Assembly: GCA_963801855.1 (NCBI GenBank)
Contig: CAWDGK010000002.1
Span: 992,001-1,056,000 of the forward strand
DNA length: 64,000 nt
From: JACDAN01 sp963801855
GTDB taxonomy: Bacteria > Actinomycetota > Thermoleophilia > Gaiellales > Gaiellaceae
Direction: 5' to 3'
Position numbers and translations under genes: made by a program. Below, piece by piece: positions 25,675-36,173 of the stretch. Positions within the stretch are counted from its first letter, which is position 1. The number at the start of each line of letters is the position of its first letter. The notes under the pieces are model-generated. The model was given only the letters and a program-made list of their open reading frames with translations, made no database searches and was not told the DNA's origin.

Positions 25675-27311
25675 GCAGTTCCGGCTTCGTCTCTCTCCTC
25701 GGGCGACCCGTCGGCGCTCACGCCTGCGGGCGTCTGCTCGGTGGGCTCGGCTTCGTCCTGCGCCGCCGGCATCGTGGGCATGCCGCCAGGCTCCGGGCCG
25801 GGAAGCTCGACCGGCTCCGGCACCGGAATCGGCGAGGGATCGGGCCCTGTGGGCATGGGCGAGGGCTCCGGAGCAGGCATCGGGCTCGGCTCGGGCGAAG
25901 GAAGCTCGCTTGGTTCGGGCAAGGGCAGCTCGCTCGATTCGGGCATCTCCCCCATCTCCCCCATCTCTCCGGCCTCGGCCTCGGGCTCCTCTACCTCGGC
26001 GCCGGCGATCGGAACGGCCTCTGCGCCCGCGATGGTCTCCCCCGAAGCTTCGCGGTCGGCAAGGGCGGTGTGCGCCGGGATTCCGCAGAAGCGGGTCGCT
26101 GGAACAGCAGCGTTCGGGCAGCGCTTCCCGTTCGAGAGGATCGCGGCGCAACGGCCCGAGAAGTCCTCGCCGGCCTCGCCTCCCGCGAATGCGGCTTCCG
26201 CCTCGGAGGCGGCGAACTCCGCCTCGGACTGGATGTCCACCTTCCAACCGGTCAGGCGAGCGGCCAGACGGGCGTTCAGGCCCTCCTTGCCGATCGCGAG
26301 CGCGAGCTGGTCTTCGGGGACGATGACGGTCGCCTCTTTCGTGTCGTCGTCGATGTAGACCTCGCGCACCCTCGCCGGGGAGAGCGCCTTGGCGAGAAAA
26401 CGGGCCGGTTCGGTGTTCCACGGGATGATGTCGATCTTCTCGCCTCGGAGCTCCGACACGACCATGCGCACGCGAGAGCCGCGGGGGCCGACGCAGGCGC
26501 CGACCGGGTCGACGCCCTGGGCGTGCGAGACGACCGCGATCTTGGAGCGGTACCCGGGCTCGCGCGCGACGCCGCGAATCTCGACCAGGCCGTCGGCGAT
26601 CTCGGGCACCTCGAGCTCGAAGAGCGTCTTGATCAGCTCCGGATCGCGCCGGGAGAGGATGACCTGCGGCCCCTTGGTGCCGGACCGGACCTCGGTGATG
26701 ACCGCCTTGATCCGGCTGCCCTGCTCGTAGCGCTCCCCGTCCACCTGCTCGGAGCGCGGGAGCAATGCCTCGACCTTGCCGAGGTCGACGAGGATGTTGT
26801 TTCGGTCGCCGGCCTGCTGCACGATGCCGGTCACGACCTCGCTGACCCTGTCGACGTACTCCTCGTACATGATCTGGCGCTCGGCCTCGCGAATGCGCTG
26901 CTGGATGACCTGCTTCGCGGTCTGCGCGGCGATTCGGCCGAAGTTCTCGGGAGTGACGTCCTCGCGGCGCACCTGGTTCTCGGGCACCTGGTCCCAGTCG
27001 ATCTCGAGATCGTCGTCGGTGACGAGGGTGTGCTGCTTCTCGCCGGTCTCCTCCTCGATCTTCTCGAGATCGTCGTAGGCCTTCTCGCGTGCCTCTTCGA
27101 GCAGGCGCTCCTCGAGGTCCTGCGGCATGTGGATCGCGAAGACACGGAAGTCACCGCCGTCGTCGATCTCGACGGTCGCGTGCCGGTACGAGCCCGGCGT
27201 CTTCTTGTATGCGGCCAGCAGTCCGTCGCGGAGGGCGTCGATCAGAATCCCGCCTTCGAGATTCTTGTCCTTCTCCAGCTCGCGGACGGCTTCGACGATT
27301 TCGCGGCTCAT
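25671..27311 (-). CDS. nusA: Transcription termination/antitermination factor NusA with unusual C-terminal extension
   Basis: NusA binds RNA polymerase and modulates pausing and termination. Residues 1-130 form the N-terminal domain (MSREIVEAVRELEKDKNLEG). S1 and two KH domains follow (GACVGPRGSRVRMVVSELRG, LAIGKEGLNARLAARLTGWK). Beyond the usual end at about residue 370 is a Cys/His cluster, C-x9-C-x10-C-x4-H (ISNGKRCP-like region, near 387-415), and then an acidic Pro/Glu/Ser/Met tail of about 115 residues with repeated PEPS and MPxPEPS units. The whole is 546 residues and in frame. The ATG start overlaps the rimP stop by four bases. Confidence 0.95.
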   Translation of the reverse strand: MSREIVEAVRELEKDKNLEGGILIDALRDGLLAAYKKTPGSYRHATVEIDDGGDFRVFAIHMPQDLEERLLEEAREKAYDDLEKIEEETGEKQHTLVTDDDLEIDWDQVPENQVRREDVTPENFGRIAAQTAKQVIQQRIREAERQIMYEEYVDRVSEVVTGIVQQAGDRNNILVDLGKVEALLPRSEQVDGERYEQGSRIKAVITEVRSGTKGPQVILSRRDPELIKTLFELEVPEIADGLVEIRGVAREPGYRSKIAVVSHAQGVDPVGACVGPRGSRVRMVVSELRGEKIDIIPWNTEPARFLAKALSPARVREVYIDDDTKEATVIVPEDQLALAIGKEGLNARLAARLTGWKVDIQSEAEFAASEAEAAFAGGEAGEDFSGRCAAILSNGKRCPNAAVPATRFCGIPAHTALADREASGETIAGAEAVPIAGAEVEEPEAEAGEMGEMGEMPESSELPLPEPSELPSPEPSPMPAPEPSPMPTGPDPSPIPVPEPVELPGPEPGGMPTMPAAQDEAEPTEQTPAGVSADGSPEERDEAGTA

Positions 27312-27754
27312 TTGACACCCTCCTCGATCAGGTTGCCCCGCACGATTGAGTCGTACGGAATCTCGTATTCGTTGCCGTCGGCGGCGACGCGGATTCCCGC
27401 ATCGCTCGTGTCGACGACTTCTCCCTTGAAGCGCTTGCGGCCCTCGATGTCAGTTGCCGTTCGCAGCGCGACCTTGCGGCCGACGACCCGCTCGAAGTGC
27501 GCGGGCGTGCGCAGCGGGCGCTCGAGGCCCGGTGAGGAGACGTCGATCGCGTACCGCTGGAGATAGTCGCGGAGGACGTCGGTGACACGGACGCAGAGCT
27601 CGTGGTCCACCCGCTGAGGGTGGTCGATGTACACCGTGAATCGCTCCGGCCCCGTGAGCTCGAGGGCGAGCACCTCGACCCCTGGAATCGCCTTCTCGAC
27701 CTTCGGTGTGATCTCTCGGAGCAGCGTCTTCTCCTTGTCGTACACGTCAGCCAA
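27308..27754 (-). CDS. rimP: Ribosome maturation factor RimP
   Basis: RimP is needed for 30S assembly. This 148-residue protein includes YIDHPQRVDHELCVRVTDVL, the family motif YAIDVSSPGLERPL, and a C-terminal SH3-like domain ending GNLIEEGVK. It heads the rimP-nusA-ylxR-infB block. The start follows a terminator-like hairpin with a T-run by only 15 bases, suggesting that expression depends on read-through of this structure. Confidence 0.95.
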   Translation of the reverse strand: MADVYDKEKTLLREITPKVEKAIPGVEVLALELTGPERFTVYIDHPQRVDHELCVRVTDVLRDYLQRYAIDVSSPGLERPLRTPAHFERVVGRKVALRTATDIEGRKRFKGEVVDTSDAGIRVAADGNEYEIPYDSIVRGNLIEEGVK

Positions 27755-27768
27755 ACCTGTGTCTCCTC

Positions 27769-27792
27769 AAAAAAAACGGGCGCCGCGCGCCC
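27769..27792 (-). terminator. Intrinsic terminator/attenuator upstream of rimP
   Basis: On the minus strand GGGCGC-GCG-GCGCCC (27778-27792) is followed by one G and eight T residues (27769-27776), a textbook intrinsic terminator. It ends dtd transcription, or acts as a leader attenuator for rimP-nusA-infB, whose first codon is 15 bases further on. Confidence 0.8.
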
Positions 27793-27825
27793 ATTTCATC
27801 CTGCATCTCGAAATGTGGTGTTTGG

Positions 27826-27831
27826 AGGATA
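27826..27831 (-). promoter_or_regulatory. Possible -10 box for rimP operon
   Basis: TATCCT on the minus strand fits the actinobacterial TAnnnT form. It would start RNA near 27819, upstream of the terminator. No convincing -35 box is seen, so this is weak. Confidence 0.3.
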
Positions 27832-27891
27832 GCAAGGGCAAGTCGGGATCTCAGAATGCTCGGGTGGCCTTCCGCGGGTTGGCGGTCCGCC

Positions 27892-28326
27892 TCACTCGAG
27901 GACGATCGTGACCGGCCCGTCATTCACCAACTCGACCGCCATCCGGGCACCGAAGCGTCCAGTCGCAACACGGACGCCGAGGTCTTCGAGCTCGGAGCAA
28001 AGCGCCTCGTAGAGCGCCTCTGCCTGCTCCGGCGGCGCGGCGCCGCTGAAGCTCGGGCGGTTGCCTTTCGCGGTGTCGGCGATGAGCGTGAACTGGCTGA
28101 CGACGAGCGCCGCACCACCGACGTCGAGAAGTGAGCGGTCGAAGCGTCCCTCCTCGTTCTCGAAGATCCGCAGGCGAGCAATCCGGCCGGCGAGCCTCAC
28201 AGCGGCCGCTCCATCGTCCTCGTGCGCAACGCCCAGGAGGATGCAGAGGCCGCGACCGATCTCCCCGACGGTCTCCTCTTCGACGCGGACGCGTGCGCCC
28301 GAGACCCGCTGAACCACAGCTTTCAC
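27892..28326 (-). CDS. dtd: D-aminoacyl-tRNA deacylase
   Basis: Dtd hydrolyses D-aminoacyl-tRNA and Gly-tRNA(Ala), keeping D-residues out of proteins. The 144-residue protein is full length: MKAVVQRVSGARVRVEEE, the catalytic SQFTLIADTAKGNRPSFSGA (SQFTL) and the C-terminal GRFGARMAVELVNDGPVTIV (NDGPVT). It starts 12 bases after the giant Calx-beta gene on the same strand and is followed by an intrinsic terminator. Confidence 0.96.
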   Translation of the reverse strand: MKAVVQRVSGARVRVEEETVGEIGRGLCILLGVAHEDDGAAAVRLAGRIARLRIFENEEGRFDRSLLDVGGAALVVSQFTLIADTAKGNRPSFSGAAPPEQAEALYEALCSELEDLGVRVATGRFGARMAVELVNDGPVTIVLE

Positions 28327-28338
28327 GGTGGGAGGAGC

Positions 28339-31300
28339 CTAGGGAGCGACGGCGAGGGTGGCGACCGACGAGCAGGCGGCGAAGTTGGGAACGCGGACCT
28401 GGATCGAGCCGCTCTTGGCGGGCCGAACCTTGAAGACCACCTGGCCCGACAAGCCGGTGGCCTTGACCTGGCGTCCGGCCGCACCGTCAAGGACGACCGC
28501 TGCGGTCTTCACCGGGCGCCCCGCGAAGAAGACCTGGACGGTCACGCTGCCCGTGTTGCGCGCACGCAGGTTCGAGGTCGAGACGCGAACCGACTGGCAG
28601 TTGGCCTTCGCAGCCGGGCTGCGCAACGGCATGCGCTGGCCGGAGCCGACGAACGGAGTCACGCGGCTGAGCTGGGTCGTCTCCTTCAGGCCGGTGCTGT
28701 AGGAGATATCAGCCGGCTCCTGGGCGTGGGCGGACTTGCCGGCGCCGTAGGTGCGCAGGTTCCTGACAGAGGCCGGGCGGAGGCCGTTGCGGTCGCAGTC
28801 GGCGACGAACTCGACCGTGCCTCCAGGAGTCCGGGTGAGGAAGTGGTACTCGGTGTAACCGAAGCGATTGGTCCTGGTGTTGGTGATCTTCGAGTGCCAG
28901 GAGTGCTTCGAGTAGACCTTGACACCGGCGAGCGGTACCCCGTCGCGGGTCACGCTGACGCCGACGAAGGTGACGAGGCCGCGGAAGATGTAGTCGGTCG
29001 TCACCGTGATCTTGCAGGGCAGCGTGGCGGACGGCTCACGCGGCACGCCCGGCTGTGTCTTGATCGCGGTCGTCGCGACGGCGGCGTTGTCTGCGGGCGT
29101 GGGATCGAGTTGGCCGGAGGCGACGGTGGCGCTGTTTCTGGCCGTACCGGTGACGACTGCCCTCACGCGGATGGTGACTTCGGCGGAGTGCCCGGGAGCC
29201 AGCGTGCCGAGGGCGCAGGAGACCGCCTCGGTGCCGCTGCAGGTTCCCTGAGTCGCGTTTACGGACACGAACCTGACCTCGAGCGGGAGCACGTCCTGCA
29301 CGCCGACCGAGGAGGCGGCGTCGGGGCCCTTGTTCGTCACCTCGAGCTTGTACTCGAACTGGGAGAGGAGGAGGACCTCGGCCGGGCCGGTCTTCGTCAG
29401 CGTCAGGTCAGCCCCGGGGGCGTGCTCCACGGTCGCGTCGTCGTCCTCGATGGTCAGGTCGGCGCTTGCCGGCCCGCCGAGGTTGGCGCCGCCGGTCGGA
29501 TTCGCCAGCGAGAGGCCAACCGTCTCGTCGAGCTCGTCGAGGGCGTCCTCCTGGGTAACGGACGGTGAAGGTCTTCGCCGTCTCGCCGGGGCCGAAGGTC
29601 AGCGTCCCGTCATTGTCGGTGAAGTCGTTCGCCTGGGCCGACGCCGGGGCGGTCGAGTAGTCGACCGTGGCAGCGCCGCCGGCGCCGCCCGTGCGTTCCA
29701 CGGTGACGACGCGGCTTGCGCCCTCCTCGACCGCGTAGGCGGAGGAGGAGAAGCGGAACGAGCCCGGAGCCTGGACGTCGATCGCGGCCTGTGAGGCGTT
29801 GTTGGTCATGTCGGTCTCGGGGCTGGTGGAGGCGGCGAGCGCCGCGTTGAGCTTGGGGCCCGCGGTCGTCGGGACGACGACGATGCTCTTCACCACCTCG
29901 GCGGAGCCGACGGTGCCGTAGCTGCAGGTGGCGGTGTGGGCCGTCGAGTCGTAGGCGCAACCTGCAGACGCGCTCTCGAAAGTCGTTCCCGGGGGCAGCG
30001 TGTCCAGCACGCTCACGCCGGCGGCTGCACTCGCCGACAGGTTCTCGACCTTGAGCAGGTAGGTCAAGGGAGCCCCGGTCGGGGCCGGGTTCGGGGTCCC
30101 GGCGCTCACGGTCTTGGTCAGCTTGATGTCGGCCAGGTCGTCGTTCTGAATGGTTCCCAGTCCGGTGAGGTCGTTGCCTGAAGCGGCGATTGCGTTCGCG
30201 GTCTCGGTCAGGTTGACGGAGAAGGTCTCGTTGCCCTCGGGAAGCAGTTCGCCGTTCACCTGGACGGTGACGGTCGTCGAGGTCGAGCCTGCGGGGATCG
30301 AGAAGCTCCCCGACACGGGCTGGTAGTCCAGGGTCTCCGTCGCCGTGCCGGCCGCCGTCGCGTAAGTGCCCGAGACGGCGGTCCGATAGGTGCCCGAGAG
30401 AGTCAACGTGAAAGTGAAGGCGGTCGTCCCTGAGTTGCCCTCGGCCTTGGCCACGTCGTTGACCGCCAGAGTCGGCTTGTCGTCGTCGAGGATCGTCACC
30501 GTCGCCTGGCCGGGGCTGCCGATCCGGTCGCTCGAGCCGGAGACGTAGTCGAGGCTGACGACGAAGGTCTCGTCGCCCTCGATCAGCGCGTCCTCGGTCG
30601 TCTGGATCTCGAACGACTTCGACGTCTCTCCGGCGGCGAAGGTGACCGTGCCTGAATTGGTGCCGCTGTAGTCGGCAGCACCTGCCGTGCCGTGGCTCGT
30701 GTAGTAGCGGACGAGCCCGTCTGAGTGCAGGCCCTCCCGCTCGACGGTGACCGAGATTGCCGCGCCCTCCTCCCCGGAGTAGTTGCTTGACGAGAGTCGG
30801 TAGACGGCATCGTCGTTGCGGAGGGTTGCCTGGCCGTCGAAATCGTTGCCAGTGGTGGCGACGTTAGTGCACGAGCTGATGTCGAGGAAGAAGGTCTCGT
30901 CGGGCTCGACGTCCGAGTCAGTCTGGACGGTGACCGGAAGAAAGAACCTTGAAGGGATGTTCTCGAAACCTGGGGCGGTCGCGGCCGGGATCGTGAACGA
31001 GCCTGACTTCGCCGTGTAGTCGGAGCCGGCGAGGGCGGTGCCGTTCCTCGTGGTGTAGGCGCAGGTGACGTCCTTGCCGGACCCCTTGGGACGGAAGACC
31101 TCGAAGGTGAGATTGCGAGTGGTGGTGAAGTTCCCCTCGGACTCGGAGACGTCGATGACGGCGATCGTCGGCGCAGCGTCGTCGTCGAGGATGGTCCCCG
31201 TCGCCTGACCAGGGCTGCCGATCTGCCCGGCGACTAGGCTCGGACAGGGTTGCGAAAAACGTCTCGTCATGCTCGTCGGTGGTGTCCGCGGACGTCTGGA

Positions 31301-33401
31301 GCGTCATCGACTGCGAGGTCTGGCCGACGGAGAAGGAGACAAGGGCTCCGGTCGTCCCGAAGTAATCGCCGACCCGAGCGGTGCCTTCGGTCACCGTGTA
31401 GCGCACCGACCCTGCCGGTAGCGCACCGATGCGCACGATGGTCAGGGTGATGTCGGTGCCCTCCGCGCCGGAGTAGGTCGCGCTGGAAAAGGAGTAGCTC
31501 GAGTCGTCTGTGAGAATCGTTCCCTGACCAGACAGGTCGTTACCGGTGGCGTTGAGGCCGCTGCAGGAGCTGAGGGTGAGGGAGAAGTTTTCGTCGGGCT
31601 CCACGCTGGTGTCGCCCTGGACTGTGACGTCGACGGTGGCACTGGTCTGGCCGACGGGGATGGTCAAGGTGCCTGAGGCCGTCGCGTAGTCGGAGCCGGC
31701 GTTGGCCGTGCCGTCCGCGGTCGTGTAGGAACAGCTCACGGCCTGGGCGGGGGCCTTGTTCAGGGAAGCGGTGAAGGTGAAGGCGGTCGTCCCGGAGTTG
31801 CCCTCGCTCCTGCTGACGTCGTTGAGGGTGAGCCGCGGCTGGTCGTCGTCCTGGATGGTCAGCGTCGCGCTTGTCGGCGTGCCGAGGGTGGCCCCACCGG
31901 TCGGGCTCGTGAGCTGCAGCTCGATGGTCTCGTCGGGCTCCTGGACGCTGTCGGTGGCGATCTGCAGGCCGCAGGTAGCGCTCGTCTGGCCGGGGCTGAA
32001 ATGCACCTGCCCAGAGAAGGCCGGATAGTCCTGGCCGACGGTGGCCGTGCCACCGGTGGCGCTGCAGGTGGCGCCGGCCGTGCCGCCGGCCCCGCCACTG
32101 CGAGTGACGCTGACCTGCGCGAAGTTGAATCCACCGGTTCCCTCGACGACGCTGGCGCCTGCGGCGGAGAAGGCGAGGGTCCCCGGTACGTCGGTTGAGG
32201 TCGTCTCCTCGTCGGTGTTGTCGAGCGTATTCGGCTCGAGCGAAGTGGTGCTGACACTGGCGCGGTTGGTGAACGGCCCCGCCGAGGTCGGAGTGACAGA
32301 GAGCTGGACGTAGCTGCTGTCGTTGCCGGCGATGAACCCCAGCGTGCAGCTAAGGGTGTGGAGAGCGGCGTTGTAGGAGCAGTTCCAGGTGTTCAGCGGC
32401 TCCGAAATCTCGGAGCTGTACGACCAGGAGTGGCTCCAGCTCATGCCCGCCGGGAGGGTGTCGGTGACGGTGATGTTGCGAGCAGCGGTGCTCGACGGGT
32501 TGTGGACGGTGAGCTGATATCCCCAGACTGCTCGTCCCACGACCATCGGGTCCTGGCCATTGTCCGTCTTGTCGAGCCTCAAGTCGACGATGCCGTCGTC
32601 ATCGAGAATGGTGGCTTGGGCCGAGCCATCCGTCAGGGTGGCACCGACGACGCCACTCAGCTGGACGGTGAAGGTCTCGTTGCCCTCGGGCAGGGAGTCG
32701 GCGGTGAGCGGGATGGCGAGGTCGATTCGACCTTGGCCGGCCGGGATCGACCAGCTGCCGGAGCTCGCGTCGTAGTCGGATCCGCCGGTCGCGGTGCCGG
32801 AGGAAACGGTGTAGGCGCCGGTCACCGGCGTGCCGGTGGTCGCGGAGGAAAACTCGCTGAAGCCCTGCGGCAGCCTGATCCGCAGGTGGAGGTTGCCGCC
32901 ATCCTCGGCGGCACGGGCGTCATGGATCATGAGGGTGGGCTCGGGATCGTCGTCGGCGATCGACACCCCCGCCGTGGCGGGGCTACCGAGCGCGTTGCCG
33001 GGCGAGGGGCTCGAGAGGGAGACGGTGAAGGTCTCTTGGTCGGCATCGTTGAAGGTGTCGCCCTCGATCGGGACGGTGAAGGACTTGCTCGCATCGCCGG
33101 CGGCGAAGTTGAGCGTGCCCGTCGTCTTCGTGTAGTCGGGCGGGTAGAAGGGGCTCTCGATTGCCGTCCCCGGCGCAGTCGCGTAGTTGACCGTCCCGGC
33201 CTCGGGGCCGCTCTTGCCGACGGTGATCGTCGCCGTGCCCGCCGCCTCGTTGACGGCGTACGTGGAGGACGAGAAGCTGAACGTCGCGGCGCTGGCGAGC
33301 GCGGGGGCCGCCAGGCACGCAGCGGCAACGCCTAGAAAGGCAAGCAGGCGACGCCGACTAAGCACCCGACGAAGCCTGGCCGCAGACTCCGGAGACCCCA
33401 A
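28339..33401 (-). CDS. Giant secreted Calx-beta/DUF11 repeat protein (two frameshifts)
   Basis: A signal peptide (RRRLLAFLGVAAACLAAPAL-ASA) is followed by about nine Calx-beta domains, most ending in a DDD/DD calcium-binding motif (SIADDD, TILDDD, TIQDDD, TIEDDD). Three DUF11 domains are interspersed (DLRLDKTDNGQD, DIKLTKTVSAGT, DLTLTKTGPAEV). The C-terminal part has an Ig-like or carboxypeptidase-regulatory-like region and a beta-rich end; no LPxTG anchor is seen. The gene is one unit read through single-base frameshifts near 31230 and 29560, after which the same domain continues, so the protein is about 1,687 residues. The TTG start (33401) could be replaced by GTG 33365. Likely a calcium-stabilised surface or adhesion protein. 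Confidence 0.85.
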
Positions 33402-33500
33402 CCCGACTCACCTTGTCACAAAAGCAGGACGACCGCGAAAAAAACGCATAGGCGCCGTCCTCAGAATGCCGAAAGCGGCGGGAGGGAACGGGCTTTCCTG
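33402..33500. other. Spacer between TPR gene and giant surface protein
   Basis: No gene is seen in these 99 bases. They contain a run of seven T residues on the minus strand and probably the promoter of the Calx-beta gene, but no clear box pair is identifiable. Confidence 0.4.
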
Positions 33501-33875
33501 CTAGTCGAGCTCCTTGATGCGCGCCGAGTAGTGCTCGGCCCCGGGGCGTAGCGAGCTCGCGAGCTTGTAGTGACCGTTCGCCTCGTGCTCGCGACCTTTT
33601 TTCTCGAGACAGCGGCCGAGTGCGTAATGCGCATAGTCATCCGTCGGCGCCAGGTCGAGCATGGCGCGAAACTCCCGCTCGGCCTCGTCCCAGCGCTGAA
33701 TCCGGAAGTACGCGATGCCAAGTGCTTCGCGGATCGACGCCTTGTCCGGCTCGCGCCGCTTGGCCTTCTCGAGCGCCACCGTGGCCTGTGCGGCGCGGCC
33801 CTTGCGGAGATGTGATCTGCCCTGCTGAAAGAGGTCGTAGGTCTCGCTCATAGCGCTCGTCACAACGGTAGACAA
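33501..33875 (-). CDS. TPR-repeat protein
   Basis: This small soluble protein has about three tetratricopeptide helices pairs: YDLFQQGRSHLRKGRAAQAT, EALGIAYFRIQRWDEAEREF and YAHYALGRCLEKKGREHEAN. The start could be at 33875 or, more likely, at the Met in MSETYDLFQQGR (33851), giving 116 residues. It follows a transglutaminase-DUF58-MoxR block, where TPR proteins often act as partners. The specific role is unknown. Confidence 0.85.
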   Translation of the reverse strand: MSTVVTSAMSETYDLFQQGRSHLRKGRAAQATVALEKAKRREPDKASIREALGIAYFRIQRWDEAEREFRAMLDLAPTDDYAHYALGRCLEKKGREHEANGHYKLASSLRPGAEHYSARIKELD

Positions 33876-33884
33876 AGCGCCTGC

Positions 33885-36173
33885 CTAAGCGGAGCGGAGG
33901 CCGAACGAGCGCAGCGACAAGAGGCCGCGGATCCTCGCCTTCGCGCTCAAGCCTCGGCGGACCGAGCGAAGGACGCGGCGGAGCTCCCGCCGGGCCTCCC
34001 GGGCAGCGACTCCGGCGTCCTCGGCGGGCGCAAACCGTGCTGCCGCGAGCGAGTCTGCAAGCCGATCGGCATTCACGAGCAGGCTCTCCCGCACAACCGC
34101 GCCCAGCTCCGCCGGCGTCGCGCTCGCCGGTGCGCCGACCCGCTGGTCGGCGAGGTAGTCGACAAGCTCGGCCCTGACTGCCGCGGCGAGCCGCCGAGGG
34201 TCGTCGGTCAGGTAGCGAAGGCGCCGCCGCCCGGCCTTCACGAGCCAGACGAGCGCCAGGAGCCCCGCGGCGAAGAAAACGAGGATCCCCAGCAGGCGCA
34301 CGTCATTCCGGCGGTCCTCCCCGCCCCCGCCTCCGCCGGCATCGGGAGACGGCGGAGTGGTTCCCGGATCGTTTCCGCGTGGACGGTCGTCGGGCGAGGC
34401 TGACGACCCCCCGAGCCGGTTCCGGAGGATGTCCAGGCCGAGCGCGGCTGCCGCGACCCCCGCGAACGCCGCCGTGGCGCCGTCCGCGTCGAAGAAGAGG
34501 GACGACGCCGTGTACGAGCTCCGAAGCCGTCCGCGTCCGGGCGTCGGGTCGAACGGCAGCCAGCCGTAGCCCTCGAACCAGACCTCGACCCAGGTGTGGG
34601 CGTTCGTGTCGGCAACCGTCCACTCGCCGGCTTCCTGGTCGAAGAGGCCGGTTGTGAATCCGGCAGCGACACGCGCGGGGATCCCGAGGAAGCGCAGCAT
34701 GACGGCCATCGCGCCGGCGAAGTGCTGGCAGTAGCCACGCCGATGGCCGGTGACGAACGACACGAGAGGCGGAGCTCCGGCGCCGACGGGCGGTGTCTCG
34801 TCGTAGGTGAACTCGCCGCTCGAGCGAAACCACGCCTCGAGCGCGACGACCGCGGCGTACGGGTTGCGCGGCCGGCCCACGACCCGCTGGGCCTGACGAA
34901 AGAGCGGCTCGTACTCCGCCAACCGTTCGTCGAACTCGAACGAGCGGCGCACGGTGTCATTGCGTCCAGCCGTACCGAAGGCCGGGAGCCCGAAGCTGCC
35001 ACCAACTGCGAGGAACCGGTCGAAGAGCTCCACGGAATAGTTGGGGCGCGAGGCTGCCAGCTGAGCGGGGGTCGGCTGCGGGGCGTAGCTCCAGGCGCGG
35101 TAGTCCTGTCCCCGGTGCAGGCGCCCGACGTACGCGATCCCCGAGCCGTACTCGGCCGCCGCGCCCGCCTCGTAGGCGACCGGCACACTTGCGGCCACGA
35201 GGTGACTGTCCTGGAGAGCCTCGACGGTGATCTCCTGTCGCAGCCAGCGTTCGGGGTCGACCGCCTGGGGCGGAAGGTACGCATCCCCCACCAGCGTGTC
35301 GCGCTCACCGTCGCTGAAAGGCTCGATCGTCTCTCCCTGCTCTCGCCAGTGGTCGTCGAGGAAGACGTCGAGGGTCGTCGCCCGCCAGTACGGCGACCGG
35401 CGCGGCGCCCTGATCTTGAGCACGGTCGTGGCCTTCGCGGGGAAGTCGATCCCGTCGTAGTCGGAGTCCCAGACGTACTGGACGCTGACCGGCTGTGCGT
35501 CGCGCTTGTACGGCTGCCACTCCTGCCAGTCGAGGAGACCGCCCTTCGCGACCGACGGCGAGCTGACCGCGACGAGAGCTGCGACGACGATCCCGCCGCC
35601 GACGAGGAGCGCCTGCTTGCCGCCGCGGGCTGCGCCCGGGCGTAGTCCGGCCAGGAGGATCAGCGCAGCGGCGAGTATCAGCACTCCCCGCGTCGTGGTC
35701 GCACCTTCGGGGACGAGCGTCGCGGGCCAGGCGGCTCCGCAGAGCGTCGCCGCTATGGCGAGCACGGCGCGGCGGGCACGAATCGCGAGGGTGGCGAGCA
35801 ACGTGAACGCGAAGACTGCGAGCACGATGACCCCGTGCATCCGTGGCCGCTCCGCGGGGTCGAACGGGAGGCCGACCTCGTAGAAGTCGGCGACGCCGTT
35901 GCCGAAGCGCGAGACGAGCGGCCCGAAGAAGTGCCGATCTCCGTCGAACGGACGCGCAGCGAGCAGAGAGAGGTCGAAGGCGACCCACGCCACGACGACG
36001 ACCGCGATCGCTCCGGCGAGGATGCGCAGCCACCGGCGTGGCACGAGCGCGACGCCGACACCGAGGATGGCGGCGAACAGGAACTCCCGCCCGGTCGTGG
36101 GCTCTTCCAGGCCGTTCCAGCCGCTCAGGATCAGCGCAGCCGGCAGAGCCGCGAGGAGTGCAGTCCTACCCAT
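33885..36173 (-). CDS. Transmembrane transglutaminase-like protein
   Basis: The 762-residue membrane protein starts at ATG 36173 (MGRTALLAALPAALILSGWN), inside the last codons of the DUF58 gene (8-base overlap). It has about seven N-terminal membrane helices, a large extracytoplasmic domain, and a transglutaminase core with Cys in HRRGYCQHFAGAMAVMLRFL, His in TNAHTWVEVWFEGYGWLPFD and Asp in FDPTPGRGR. A glycine-rich linker, another helix (LLGILVFFAAGLLALVWLV) and a basic cytoplasmic DUF4129-like tail follow. This is the TgpA-type partner of MoxR and DUF58 proteins. Its substrate is unknown. Confidence 0.92.
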   Translation of the reverse strand: MGRTALLAALPAALILSGWNGLEEPTTGREFLFAAILGVGVALVPRRWLRILAGAIAVVVVAWVAFDLSLLAARPFDGDRHFFGPLVSRFGNGVADFYEVGLPFDPAERPRMHGVIVLAVFAFTLLATLAIRARRAVLAIAATLCGAAWPATLVPEGATTTRGVLILAAALILLAGLRPGAARGGKQALLVGGGIVVAALVAVSSPSVAKGGLLDWQEWQPYKRDAQPVSVQYVWDSDYDGIDFPAKATTVLKIRAPRRSPYWRATTLDVFLDDHWREQGETIEPFSDGERDTLVGDAYLPPQAVDPERWLRQEITVEALQDSHLVAASVPVAYEAGAAAEYGSGIAYVGRLHRGQDYRAWSYAPQPTPAQLAASRPNYSVELFDRFLAVGGSFGLPAFGTAGRNDTVRRSFEFDERLAEYEPLFRQAQRVVGRPRNPYAAVVALEAWFRSSGEFTYDETPPVGAGAPPLVSFVTGHRRGYCQHFAGAMAVMLRFLGIPARVAAGFTTGLFDQEAGEWTVADTNAHTWVEVWFEGYGWLPFDPTPGRGRLRSSYTASSLFFDADGATAAFAGVAAAALGLDILRNRLGGSSASPDDRPRGNDPGTTPPSPDAGGGGGGEDRRNDVRLLGILVFFAAGLLALVWLVKAGRRRLRYLTDDPRRLAAAVRAELVDYLADQRVGAPASATPAELGAVVRESLLVNADRLADSLAAARFAPAEDAGVAAREARRELRRVLRSVRRGLSAKARIRGLLSLRSFGLRSA

